Source: CAZYTO01 sp964650405 (GTDB taxonomy: Bacteria; Acidobacteriota; Thermoanaerobaculia; Gp7-AA8). Taken from it: a DNA stretch of 14,741 bases. Under the pieces are notes generated by a model. It did no database searches and was not told the DNA's origin. It saw only the letters and a list, made by a program, of their open reading frames with translations. The stretch spans positions 1 to 14,741 of the forward strand of contig CAZYTO010000139.1 in the NCBI GenBank assembly GCA_964650405.1, in the 5' to 3' direction. Of this stretch, positions 6,604 through 14,741 are shown piece after piece. The stretch's first letter is position 1. The number at the start of each line of letters is the position of its first letter. Both the position numbers and the translations under genes were made by a program.

Positions 6604-7444
6604 GGGTCTCCTCGACGGACGGATGCGCGGCGCGGGAGCGTGGAGCGGCCAGGCGGTGCTCGCGGCCGGCGGCGGCGATGCGGGATGGATCGATGGTCAG
6701 GGCATCCTCGCCGAAGGCATCGAGCAATGCCGTAGTGGCGAGGGTGTTGATGATGCGCGGGATGCCGCCGCTGAGCCGGTGGAGCTCGCGCACAGCCTCG
6801 GCGCTGAATGGATTGCGCGTCCCGCCGGCCACGCGGATGCGGTGCTCGACGTACCGGGCCGTCTCTACCTCCGTCAGCGCGCCGAGGCGGTAGCGGAGGC
6901 CGATGCGCTGGCGGAGGGGGGCGTAGGCGGCGCGCTCCAGGCGCACCTCCAGCTCCGGCTGTCCGATGAGCAGCACTGACAGCAGGTTCTGGTCGTCGAG
7001 CTGGAAGTTCGTCAGCAGGCGGATCTCGTCGAAGGTCTGCTTCGAGGGGATGAGCTGCGCCTCATCGATCATCAGCACGGGCTCGCGCTTCTCTTCGTAC
7101 AGGGCGAACAGCCTGGTATGGATGGCGTCCAGCAGCTCATTTCGAAACCGGGGCGGATCGACGCCGAGGCCTGTGGCGATCGAGCGAAGCAACTGGGTGG
7201 GGGTGAGGCGGGGGTTGATCAGCAGGATGACCGGACGGGCGTCGCCGATCCGGTCGATGAGCGCGCGGGAGAGCGTGGTCTTCCCAGAGCCGATCTCGCC
7301 GGCGAGCAGGGCCAGTTCCTTCTCCTCGACCGCGTACTCGAGCCGCGCCAGCGCTTCCTTGTGCTGGTCCGACTCGTAGAGGAACGAGGGGTCGGGCGTC
7401 TTGCCGAAGGGCTTGGCGCTGAGGCCGAAATGTGATTCGAACAT
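6596..7444 (-). CDS. ExeA/GspA-like AAA+ ATPase
   Basis: The 282-aa protein starts MFESHFGLSAKPFGKTPDPSFLY, the typical opening of the ExeA family. It has Walker A GEIGSGKT (49-56), Walker B VLMIDEAQ (123-130), a sensor-1 region LLIGQPEL (158-165), an arginine-finger candidate in LRQRI (177-181) and a sensor-2-type SGGIPRIINTLA (225-236). ExeA proteins hydrolyse ATP and help assemble envelope complexes such as type II secretion secretins. This one lacks the membrane segment and peptidoglycan-binding domain of true ExeA, so it should be cytoplasmic. It sits between cheA and cheW, overlapping cheW by 8 nt, which suggests a role in placing or assembling the chemosensory complex, or in driving its output. 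The upstream gap is filled by heptad repeats, with no clear Shine-Dalgarno sequence before the ATG. Confidence 0.9.
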   Translation of the reverse strand: MFESHFGLSAKPFGKTPDPSFLYESDQHKEALARLEYAVEEKELALLAGEIGSGKTTLSRALIDRIGDARPVILLINPRLTPTQLLRSIATGLGVDPPRFRNELLDAIHTRLFALYEEKREPVLMIDEAQLIPSKQTFDEIRLLTNFQLDDQNLLSVLLIGQPELEVRLERAAYAPLRQRIGLRYRLGALTEVETARYVEHRIRVAGGTRNPFSAEAVRELHRLSGGIPRIINTLATTALLDAFGEDALTIDPSRIAAAGREHRLAAPRSRAAHPSVEETHG

Positions 7445-7528
7445 GAAAGCCGGATGAAGAATGATGAATGGCGAATGAGCGAGCGGCCCTCATTCAACAT
7501 TCAACGTTCATCATTCGTCATTCATCAT

Positions 7529-7531
<3 letters not shown>
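7445..7531. repeat. Heptad-repeat array with inverted copy (unit TGAATGA)
   Basis: On the - strand, six 7-bp units of consensus TGAATGA (variants CGAATGA, TGAACGT, TGAATGT) start at the TGA stop codon of cheA itself (7529-7531). An 11-base GC-rich spacer follows, then about three inverted units (TCATTCG, CCATTCA, TCATTCT). On the + strand GAATGATGAATGGCGAATGA (from 7458) pairs with a 20-base stretch at 7511-7530 with one mismatch. The array fills nearly the whole gap between cheA and the ATPase start codon. The 8-mer ATGAGCGA at 7475-7482, beside the spacer, is also the loop of the hairpin at 4860-4915. Confidence 0.8.
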
Positions 7532-9601
<2,070 letters not shown>

Positions 9602-9624
9602 GTCGGACCGGCGAAAGTTTATCG

Positions 9625-10035
9625 CTATTCCTCTTCCAGTCCCTGGCTGACGCGGAAGACATGCCCGTCTGCTTGCCGCACTTGCAGTTGTGCGGTCCCC
9701 CACGGCACGTCCGTGGGCGGGAAGGCGTTGTCGAGCACCGCGGCGACACGCTGGCGGTGAATGTCATCCACGTCGTCGACCCACACCGAGATCCAGACGC
9801 CCTTCTCCCCGCTCCGGTCGCCACCCTCCCCGAAGGTTCGCTTCCCCACATTCGGTCCGCGCCCGCCCTGCCCGTCGAGGCAGAGGAAGATCTCGCACGC
9901 GCCGGACTTGACCGCCCCGAACGTCGGCGGCTCACCCCAGTCCCAGGCCTTCTCCCACCCGAACTTCGCGAACCAGTCGAAACTGGCCTGCATGTCCGAG
10001 ACGTTGAGGATCGGGTTGAGGCGGTGCGCCTGCAT
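9625..10035 (-). CDS. VOC (glyoxalase/bleomycin-resistance fold) family protein
   Basis: The 136-aa protein has the single-module VOC layout: an opening strand-helix LNPILNVSDMQASFDWFAKF (6-25) and a closing strand motif ADGHVFRVSQ near the C-terminus. The family includes metal-dependent lyases and dioxygenases and metal-free antibiotic-binding proteins. Weak similarity of the metal-ligand positions and the single short module leave the activity open; it may bind a small ligand rather than catalyse. It lies between cheY (13-nt gap) and cheA (23-nt gap) and has a good ribosome binding site, so it is firmly part of the chemosensory operon. Whether it works in signalling, for example by sensing a metabolite, or is a passenger cannot be told. 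Confidence 0.85.
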   Translation of the reverse strand: MQAHRLNPILNVSDMQASFDWFAKFGWEKAWDWGEPPTFGAVKSGACEIFLCLDGQGGRGPNVGKRTFGEGGDRSGEKGVWISVWVDDVDDIHRQRVAAVLDNAFPPTDVPWGTAQLQVRQADGHVFRVSQGLEEE

Positions 10036-10043
10036 GGCCAGAG

Positions 10044-10050
10044 CTCCCTT
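10044..10050 (-). promoter_or_regulatory. Ribosome binding site of the VOC gene overlapping the cheY stop
   Basis: The - strand reads TAAGGGAGCTCTGGCCATG: the AAGGGAG Shine-Dalgarno sequence overlaps the TAA stop of cheY and lies 8 nt before the ATG at 10033-10035. This supports the chosen VOC start and reinitiation by ribosomes that finish cheY. Confidence 0.7.
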
Positions 10051-10426
10051 ACGCGACTTTCAGCAGGCGCCGCAGCTTCTCGGTCAGCTCTCCCGCCTGG
10101 AACGGCTTGACCAGGTACTCCTCGGCGCCAAGAGCGGCGGCGCGGCGGCGGTCCTCGTCCGAGGACTCTGTGGAGATGACCATGATGGGGATGGTGCGAT
10201 AGATGGGATGGTTCTTGAGGAAGCTCACCAGCTCGAGGCCGTTGATGTCGGGCATGTTGATGTCGGTGAGGATGGCGTCGAACTTGTGGTGAGGAAGGGT
10301 CTTGAGCGCTTCGAATCCGCTGGCCGCCTCGACGATCTCGAGGTCATAGGCTTCGGCGCCCCCCTCGATGATCGTGGTGAGGTAGGCCCGCATGGACGAG
10401 GAGTCTTCGACGACGAGAACCTTCAT
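10049..10426 (-). CDS. cheY: Single-domain response regulator CheY
   Basis: A 125-aa stand-alone receiver that should take phosphate from CheA and diffuse to a target. All active-site positions are present: acidic pair Glu7-Asp8 in LVVEDS, phospho-acceptor Asp55 in AILTDINMPDINGLEL, Ser85 at the Thr/Ser position (MVISTES), and Lys107 in YLVKPF. I chose the ATG at 10424-10426 (MKVLVVEDSSSMR), which begins directly at beta1; a GTG at 10460-10462 would add 12 residues unlike a receiver. It lies 13 nt upstream of the VOC gene, and a 100-nt gap with a small repeat separates it from the DUF4388 gene. No output domain is fused, so the target (motor, pilus, enzyme or another receiver protein) is not shown. 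Confidence 0.95.
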   Translation of the reverse strand: MKVLVVEDSSSMRAYLTTIIEGGAEAYDLEIVEAASGFEALKTLPHHKFDAILTDINMPDINGLELVSFLKNHPIYRTIPIMVISTESSDEDRRRAAALGAEEYLVKPFQAGELTEKLRRLLKVA

Positions 10427-10490
10427 GGCTTCGCTGAACACCGAGTGCGGAATGGGGAGCACAGAAGGATCCTGGCCCGGGCGATCCGTT

Positions 10491-10520
10491 CTGCACTATC
10501 CATTGTGCACTCTGCGGCAC
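10491..10520. repeat. Short TGCAC-type repeat between the DUF4388 gene and cheY
   Basis: TGCAC recurs at 10492-10496 and 10506-10510, exactly 14 bases (two 7-bp steps) apart, with a related GGCAC at 10516-10520. The outer bases also allow a small hairpin, TGCAC pairing with GTGCA around CTATCCATT-type sequence. It is a weak, degenerate relative of the 7-bp arrays seen in the other operon gaps. No promoter or terminator is obvious in the 10427-10526 gap. Confidence 0.4.
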
Positions 10521-10526
10521 TCCGAC

Positions 10527-12452
10527 TCAACGCCCGGCTCCCCGTTCCGCAGCGAAGACCGCATTGCTGAACGCATATCCCGCCTGCGACAGGAAGATCT
10601 CGAGCCCGGTCATGCTGTCGATGGGAGCACGGTGCTCCGCGTTGTCGCCGTACAGGATACCAATCGTCCGGTTTGCGTGCATGATCGGCAGCGCCACGAC
10701 CTCGGTGGGGAGCTTGCCGCCCAGCGTTTCGATGAGCTCGACATTGGCTTCGGTCCGCCGCATCTTGCCGCGGTGGGCCTGTCCGCCGCCCGCCACGTCT
10801 GCCAGGATCGACGGCTGCGTGCGGGCGATTTTCAGCGCCTTCACCCGGGCATTGATGTCTGCGGAACCGAACCCTCCCACCCCTTCGAAACCGCCTTCCC
10901 CGGCGACGAACAGGGCGCCGCGGTCGAGGTACTCAGCGGAAAGGCGGAGGATGGTCGAAGAGACTTCGCCGATATCGTTCGGGTTCGACAGCTCATTGAT
11001 GAGCTGCTTGAGCAGGTTGAACGAGCGGTCCAGGTTCTCCTTCTGGGCCTGGTCGTAGAAACGCTTCCCGGCCTCCGGGTCGAAACCGCCGGTGAACTGT
11101 TCCCACTGCTGGAACGAGCGCTCGGCGAAGAGCACCAGCTCATCGGCAAAAAGCGACAGCTCCTCCTCGATCAGGCCGGGCTGAAGCCGCGCCGGGGACG
11201 GCTTGGTCAGGTAGAGGTCCGCCCCTCCCCGCAGCAGGTCGTGCCTCCGCCGCAGATCGGCCTCTGCGTCGATGACCACGACCGGCAGACGCGGGTTGCG
11301 CCGTTTGAGCCGCTGCATGAGCACCACCGTGGGGCCGTTGTCGCTGCGGTCGGCTTCCGTCAACTCGAGGAAGGTCACGAAGTAGCTGTTGGCGCGGAAA
11401 AACTCGCCGATGGCATTCCGCACGTCGTCGATCGATCCGAACTGGGCGATCTTGACGCCGTGCTTGTTGAAGGCACGCCGCGCTGCCACGCGAATGAGCG
11501 GGTTGCGCTCGAAGAGGACGACGTTCCGGTACGTGGCGTCGGGCGACTCGACCTGGATCAGGCCGCCGGATACCTTGAACTGCCCCGGGCGGCCCGGCGG
11601 CGTCCCCGGTCCCGGCTCGGGAGGAACGATGGGGGCATTGGTTGCGAATCCGGCGGTCTCCGCTGCTCTCGGCGGCGCGGAGGCGGCCGGGGCCGGCGGC
11701 GCCGGCTTCCACGCCTCGGGGAACGGCTCATCGTCGGGAACGGGCGCAAAGGGGAGCTTTTCGTCGCGCTCCTCGGGCGTCGGGAAGGGCACGACATTGT
11801 CGGCCGGCGTCGCAGCCGCGGCAGGAGGACGGTTGGGCGACGGGGGATCGAGCGGCTGGCCGAGGCCGAGATTCAGGGAGGCGGGCGTCGTTTCGGCCGG
11901 AGCGGAGCCGCGAAGCAGGGCCTTCCCCGCCTTCAGCGACTCCTCCAGACCCCGCAAGGGCTTGATCCTTTCGCCTTCTCCGGCGCCCAGAATCCTCGCC
12001 GGGGCGAACCCGCCTTCCTTGAACAGCACGTCGGGGTCGTACTCCACGTCCAGCGGACTGACCGCGTCGCTGAGGATGAAGTTGAATTCCCCTTCCCGCG
12101 AGTGCAGCAGCGGCGTGACCACCGAGAGGATGCGGGCCCGGATGGCATCGGCCAGGGCCTGCTTGGTCATTAGGTTCATCTCCAGCACGGCCGTTCCGTA
12201 CGGGATGCCGCTCTCCTCCATCTGCCGCAGCAGCGAAACGGACTGCTGGCTCACCCCTCCGCTGGCCAGGAGGTACGTCACCAGGTCGGGATGCTCAGGC
12301 GACGAGGCGTTGGCGATGAGCCCCTGCCGGAACATGACCGTATGCCGGCCGCCGTCGTCGATGATCTCCAGCACACCGGTGCGGCGGCTGAGAAACACGA
12401 TCTGGACGATGTCGGTGAGGGAGAGGTCCTCGAGACGGCCTAACAGGCTCAC
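10527..12452 (-). CDS. DUF4388 (PATAN) - pseudo-receiver - GAF-like signalling protein
   Basis: The 641-aa protein has three parts. Residues 1-145 are a DUF4388/PATAN domain (MSLLGRLEDLSLTDIVQIVF; GVLEI; MFRQGLIANA), a module found on response regulators of surface motility and two-component pathways. Residues 180-290 are a Pro/Ala-rich linker. Residues 309-430 follow the receiver pattern (NVVLFERNPLIRVAARRAF; PVVVIDAEADLRR; GGADLYLTKPS), but beta3 reads FVTFLELTEADRS with no Asp at the phospho-site; Lys417 remains. Residues 475-635 resemble a GAF domain, ending LPIMHANRTIGILYGDN. It is probably a scaffold or ligand-responsive regulator rather than a phosphorelay output. The GTG start (12450-12452) overlaps the nusB stop as GTGA, so translation is coupled. 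cheY follows after 100 nt. Confidence 0.87.
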   Translation of the reverse strand: MSLLGRLEDLSLTDIVQIVFLSRRTGVLEIIDDGGRHTVMFRQGLIANASSPEHPDLVTYLLASGGVSQQSVSLLRQMEESGIPYGTAVLEMNLMTKQALADAIRARILSVVTPLLHSREGEFNFILSDAVSPLDVEYDPDVLFKEGGFAPARILGAGEGERIKPLRGLEESLKAGKALLRGSAPAETTPASLNLGLGQPLDPPSPNRPPAAAATPADNVVPFPTPEERDEKLPFAPVPDDEPFPEAWKPAPPAPAASAPPRAAETAGFATNAPIVPPEPGPGTPPGRPGQFKVSGGLIQVESPDATYRNVVLFERNPLIRVAARRAFNKHGVKIAQFGSIDDVRNAIGEFFRANSYFVTFLELTEADRSDNGPTVVLMQRLKRRNPRLPVVVIDAEADLRRRHDLLRGGADLYLTKPSPARLQPGLIEEELSLFADELVLFAERSFQQWEQFTGGFDPEAGKRFYDQAQKENLDRSFNLLKQLINELSNPNDIGEVSSTILRLSAEYLDRGALFVAGEGGFEGVGGFGSADINARVKALKIARTQPSILADVAGGGQAHRGKMRRTEANVELIETLGGKLPTEVVALPIMHANRTIGILYGDNAEHRAPIDSMTGLEIFLSQAGYAFSNAVFAAERGAGR

Positions 12453-12862
12453 GAGGCAAGATTGTAGCGTTTCAGAATGCCGTCGAGGATGCCGTTGATG
12501 AACTGCGACGACTTCTGCGTCCCGAATTTCTTGGCGATCTCGATGGCCTCGTCGATGATGACCAGCTTCGGCGTATCGCTCTCGTGGAGGAACTCGTAAA
12601 CGGACATGCGGATGATGTTGCGGTCGACGACGGCCATCCGCGGCAGGCGCCAGTTGTCGGCCTGGGCCTGGATCATGTCGTCGATGGTCACCAGGTGCTC
12701 CACCGTTCCCTGAAAGATCTTCGTGGCGAACTCCCGCGTGTTGGGCTTCGACTTCTGCAGCTCCTCGAACGTGGTGATGATCGTCTCCGGAGAGTTCCCG
12801 GAGAGATCGAACTGATACAGCATCTGCAGCGCGAGCTCACGCGCTTTGCGACGGGCACCCAT
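12449..12862 (-). CDS. nusB: Transcription antitermination factor NusB
   Basis: NusB, with NusE/S10, binds boxA RNA and supports antitermination of rRNA operons. The 137-aa length is normal for the family. The N-terminal basic helix ARRKARELALQMLYQFD (3-19), central RLPRMAVVDRNIIRMSVYE (72-90) and C-terminal KLVIIDEAIEIAKKFG with FINGILDGI are characteristic. It lies 4 nt after ribH, a very common bacterial pairing (ribH-nusB). An AAAGGA Shine-Dalgarno-like stretch lies within the end of ribH, before the ATG at 12860-12862. Its stop codon overlaps the GTG start of the DUF4388 gene, which is an unusual link between a housekeeping gene and a signalling gene. Confidence 0.97.
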   Translation of the reverse strand: MGARRKARELALQMLYQFDLSGNSPETIITTFEELQKSKPNTREFATKIFQGTVEHLVTIDDMIQAQADNWRLPRMAVVDRNIIRMSVYEFLHESDTPKLVIIDEAIEIAKKFGTQKSSQFINGILDGILKRYNLAS

Positions 12863-12866
12863 GGGC

Positions 12867-13373
12867 TTAACGAGGTTCCTTTCTAGACGGGGGAAGAGAT
12901 GATGGGGAGTTCACAAGTTGAAACAGGTTGGCCATCTCGATCGCCGCAAGCGCCGCTTCCCATCCCTTGTTCCCGGCGCCCGGCGATGACCGTTGCACGG
13001 CCTGCTCCAGGGTATTGCAGGTGATGACGCCGTAGGCGATGGGAAGGCGCGTATCCACCGAGACGCGCGAGAGCTCATCCGTCACCTGGGCGGAGATGAA
13101 CTCGAAGTGCGGAGTGTCGCCGCGGAGGAGGCAACCGATGGCGACGAGGGCATCGTAACTTCCCCCCCGCGCCAGCTCGTTCGCCAGCGAGGGCAGCTCG
13201 AAGGCGCCGGGCACGCGGTAGACGTCGATGGCGTCGTGTGCCGCTCCGTGGCGGAGGAGGCAGTCCAGCGCCCCGGTCAGCAGCCCGTCGACGATCTCGT
13301 CGTTGAAGCGGCTGGCGAGGACGCCGAAGCGGAGTCCTTCGGCATTCAGGTCACCTTCGAAAGAGCGCGGCAT
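12867..13373 (-). CDS. ribH: 6,7-dimethyl-8-ribityllumazine synthase (RibH)
   Basis: RibH condenses 5-amino-6-ribitylaminouracil with 3,4-dihydroxy-2-butanone 4-phosphate to give the direct precursor of riboflavin. The 168-aa protein shows the family motifs: LASRFND (substrate stacking Phe), VPGAFELP, GCLLRGDTPHFEFI with the catalytic-region His, GVITCNTLEQAVQRS, and GNKGWEAALAAIEMANL. The start ATG at 13371-13373 (MPRSFEGDLNAEGLRFGV) fits the family N-terminus; a longer frame running to 14000 would read through the overlapping anti-sigma gene out of frame and is not real. It overlaps the end of the anti-sigma gene by 28 nt and is followed 4 nt later by nusB. The other riboflavin genes are not in the window. 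Confidence 0.97.
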   Translation of the reverse strand: MPRSFEGDLNAEGLRFGVLASRFNDEIVDGLLTGALDCLLRHGAAHDAIDVYRVPGAFELPSLANELARGGSYDALVAIGCLLRGDTPHFEFISAQVTDELSRVSVDTRLPIAYGVITCNTLEQAVQRSSPGAGNKGWEAALAAIEMANLFQLVNSPSSLPPSRKEPR

Positions 13374-14035
13374 CGGCGGGCGCGGATTATATCGATCAGC
13401 GTCGCCGCCAGGGCACCCATGAGGGCCAGGAAGAGAATGGCCCCGCCGTGGGCGATGAGCACGTGGCGCGGCGAATCGACCCAGCAGAAGATCCGCACGC
13501 CTGCGTCGTTCATCAGGCCGGCGCCGAGGCCGGCAAGGGCGCCGGCTACCGCCGGACGGGTGGGAAGGGCCCGCGCGGCGAGCCAGCCGGCCGCGGCCAG
13601 CGGCGCCACGCTCGTCACCGCCGACATCCAGAAGCACTCCCACATGTACCGCAGCACGACGCCCGGTTGCTCGGCATTCGGCACCAGCGATTCCGTGATG
13701 AACGTCAGCCCGACGAAGAGAGCGATGGCCGCGCCCACCACGGAAACGATCGCCAGGGGTGAGAGCTCGCGCCCCGGCACGGCTTCCCGCAGAGCCATGC
13801 CGACGAGCAGCAGACCGGCGAAGGACTGCACAGCCGAGAGTCCCCAGGCCGCGCCCGAGCCGAGCAGCATGATGTTGGCGCGCACTCCCCAAAGGGCCGG
13901 GATGAAAAGGAGAAGCGCCACGCCGAGCGGCAGGAGCATGAGCGCGCGCCGGGCTGGCGAGCGCAGCAGCCGCACGGGCCGCAGGTCCTGCGCGATGCAT
14001 GCGCGGAGGGCGGCAGGAACGGTCTCATTCATCAT
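13346..14035 (-). CDS. NrsF/DUF1109-type six-helix membrane anti-sigma factor
   Basis: The 229-aa protein has six hydrophobic segments (in this numbering roughly 31-49, 55-79, 92-114, 138-155, 161-177 and 193-217), the topology of NrsF (DUF1109) proteins, which hold a cognate ECF sigma factor at the inner membrane. The C-terminal half, with PLAAAGWLAARALPTRPAVA and GALAGLGAGL, matches the family pattern. Two cysteines, Cys134 (WECFW) and Cys184 (IFCWVD), are 50 residues apart, the spacing I recall for the two functionally important cysteines of Caulobacter NrsF. I chose the ATG at 14033-14035, which has a GGAG 9 nt upstream; a TTG at 14050 is less likely. It overlaps the sigma gene by 11 nt, the usual sigma/anti-sigma arrangement. 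The expected signal, such as metal or oxidative stress, is inference. Confidence 0.83.
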   Translation of the reverse strand: MMNETVPAALRACIAQDLRPVRLLRSPARRALMLLPLGVALLLFIPALWGVRANIMLLGSGAAWGLSAVQSFAGLLLVGMALREAVPGRELSPLAIVSVVGAAIALFVGLTFITESLVPNAEQPGVVLRYMWECFWMSAVTSVAPLAAAGWLAARALPTRPAVAGALAGLGAGLMNDAGVRIFCWVDSPRHVLIAHGGAILFLALMGALAATLIDIIRARRCRALSKVT

Positions 14036-14555
14036 GTCGGGAGTCTCCAAGAGCTTCGCGAAGGGCGCGCATGGCCCGGCTCGAGCGGAGTTTCGCCGCC
14101 ACGACGCCGATGCCGATGCGGCCGGCGATCTGCTGGAACGAGAATCCGTGGACGTGATGCAGCACCCACGGCTCGCGGCGGCTGGCCGGGAGCCGCGCCA
14201 GGGCGTTCAGGACGTCGCGGTGCTCGACCGCCGGCTGGACGGTGACGAGCTGCTCGTCCAGCGGCTCTTCATGCCGCGACCGCCGCCACGCCCCGCGCCG
14301 GTGCCGCCCCAGGACGTGCCGGGCGATGCCGAACAGCCACGGCCGCACCGGCAGCGGAGGCAGGTAGGTGTGCCGCGAGCGGTGCACTTCCAGAAACGTG
14401 TCCTGCACCAGGTCGCGCGCCACCGTCCCGTCGCGCACCGCGGCCGCAAAGTACCCCTGGAGGTCGGACGCCAGCCGCGCATAGAGCTGCTCGAAGGCCG
14501 GCAGTTCCCCCGCCTGGTACGCCACCATCAACTCGGCGAGATCGTCCTCGGCCAT
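14025..14555 (-). CDS. ECF-family RNA polymerase sigma factor (sigma-70 group 4)
   Basis: The 176-aa protein has only sigma regions 2 and 4, as in ECF factors. Region 2 covers about residues 6-80: ELPAFEQLYARLASDLQGYF, then the -10 recognition part DLVQDTFLEVHRSR and PWLFGIARHVLGRHRR. Region 4 covers about 115-168: ALARLPASRREPWVLHHVHG, then the helix-turn-helix FSFQQIAGRIGIGVVAAKLR that reads -35 elements. The ATG at 14553-14555 gives MAEDDLAELMVAYQAG, a normal ECF start; an in-frame GTG at 14577-14579 would add eight residues. The overlapping gene encodes a NrsF-type membrane anti-sigma factor, so release of this sigma probably follows an envelope or metal/redox signal. It stands at the head of the operon and may drive it. 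Confidence 0.94.
   Translation of the reverse strand: MAEDDLAELMVAYQAGELPAFEQLYARLASDLQGYFAAAVRDGTVARDLVQDTFLEVHRSRHTYLPPLPVRPWLFGIARHVLGRHRRGAWRRSRHEEPLDEQLVTVQPAVEHRDVLNALARLPASRREPWVLHHVHGFSFQQIAGRIGIGVVAAKLRSSRAMRALREALGDSRHDE
14045..14048 (-). promoter_or_regulatory. Ribosome binding site deciding the anti-sigma start
   Basis: GGAG on the - strand lies 9 nt before the ATG at 14033-14035, inside the end of the sigma gene. It favours this ATG over the TTG at 14050 and the adjacent ATG at 14032. Confidence 0.6.
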
Positions 14556-14574
14556 CAGTGGAGCTTCGCCGGAC

Positions 14575-14602
14575 ACCACGAAAAGGTATCACTGACACTT
14601 CC
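14575..14602 (-). promoter_or_regulatory. Possible ECF-type autoregulatory promoter
   Basis: On the - strand GGAAGT (14602-14597) is followed after 16 nt by CGTGGT (14580-14575). This resembles the GGAAC / CGTC layout of ECF-dependent promoters, and it would place transcription start just before the ATG at 14555. The match is imperfect and one chance occurrence in GC-rich DNA is possible. Confidence 0.22.
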
Positions 14603-14673
14603 TGTGGCTCCCCCGGCAATTCCCGTCATGCTGCCTGCGATCGGCCTTGCTGCGGCCTCCATCCTAGACCACA

Positions 14674-14699
14674 GGCCCACCAGGGCCGTGCGGCCCACC
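14674..14699. repeat. Small GGCCCACC direct repeat with GGGCC/GGCCC hairpin
   Basis: GGCCCACC occurs at 14674-14681 and 14692-14699, and GGGCC (14683-14687) pairs with GGCCC (14692-14696) across GTGC. It lies in the gene-free right end (14556-14741) upstream of the sigma gene. It could be the edge of another dispersed repeat or simply GC-rich sequence; the window ends too soon to tell. Confidence 0.35.
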
Positions 14700-14741
14700 C
14701 CACGCCCTCGCGGCCCCAACTGCGCCTCCAGCCGAAGCTCG

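Noticed and set aside
9602..9703. Longer CheA start at 9703
   Set aside because: Would overlap the VOC gene by 79 nt and add a tail unlike an Hpt domain; the ATG at 9601 starts just before the P1 helix.
10392..12173. 593-aa open frame on the + strand opposite the DUF4388 gene
   Set aside because: Arg/Gly-rich shadow frame crossing the cheY-DUF4388 gap; no domain or start signal.
13374..14000. N-terminal extension of the ribH frame up to 14000
   Set aside because: Reads the anti-sigma gene out of frame as an Ala/Arg/Gly/Pro-rich shadow; lumazine synthases begin at about MPRSFEGD, matching the ATG at 13373.
14556..14741. A further gene at the right edge
   Set aside because: No frame with coding character or recognisable motif; only a small GGCCCACC repeat and a possible promoter are seen.

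Overview
The window is a high-GC bacterial chromosome segment. It has one partial gene on the + strand at the left edge and a long, almost gap-free train of thirteen genes on the - strand. The gene mix suggests Acidobacteriota or a related soil or sediment phylum: a multiheme cytochrome/TPR fusion with a CTTCHMPQRRT-type motif, DUF4388 and zinc-ribbon/receiver proteins, an ExeA-type ATPase inside a chemosensory cluster, and many dispersed palindromic repeats between genes. This assignment is inference; no rRNA or other phylogenetic marker was used.

Layout, left to right. Positions 3-1352 (+): 3' part of a multiheme cytochrome c/TPR protein. 1353-1704: convergent intergenic region with two large hairpin repeats. 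Then, all on the - strand: cheR (1705-2556), a 738-aa HEAT-repeat protein (2563-4779), a gap with a heptad-repeat hairpin, a zinc-ribbon/pseudo-receiver protein (4923-5798), a CheW protein with a long repeat-derived linker (5782-6603), an ExeA-like AAA+ ATPase (6596-7444), a gap made of heptad repeats, cheA (7529-9601), a VOC-fold protein (9625-10035), a stand-alone CheY (10049-10426), a short gap, a DUF4388/pseudo-receiver/GAF-like protein (10527-12452), nusB (12449-12862), ribH (12867-13373), a NrsF/DUF1109-type membrane anti-sigma factor (13346-14035) and its ECF sigma factor (14025-14555). The last 186 bases hold no gene that I can support.

Read in the direction of transcription, the order is sigma - anti-sigma - ribH - nusB - DUF4388 - cheY - VOC - cheA - AAA+ - cheW - Zn/pseudo-receiver - HEAT - cheR. 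Most junctions overlap or lie within 25 nt, so one or a few long transcripts are likely. The core phosphorelay is a hybrid-free CheA (phospho-His50) passing phosphate to a single-domain CheY (Asp55), with CheW as coupler and CheR as methyltransferase. No chemoreceptor (MCP), CheB, CheD or flagellar/pilus gene is present, so receptors and output must be encoded elsewhere. The extra parts (ExeA-like ATPase, HEAT protein, two receiver-like domains that have lost the phospho-acceptor Asp, and a DUF4388 protein) suggest a non-flagellar chemosensory pathway, for example one controlling type IV pili or another polar or surface function. That role is inference.

The most unusual feature is the repeat content. 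The sizeable gaps in the operon hold short tandem repeats with a 7-bp unit, two of them folded as inverted repeats that share the 8-mer ATGAGCGA in or next to the loop. Similar heptad DNA, plus a VIPSVSEGPG-encoding palindrome, appears inside the cheW reading frame, where it is translated as the linker before the CheW domain.
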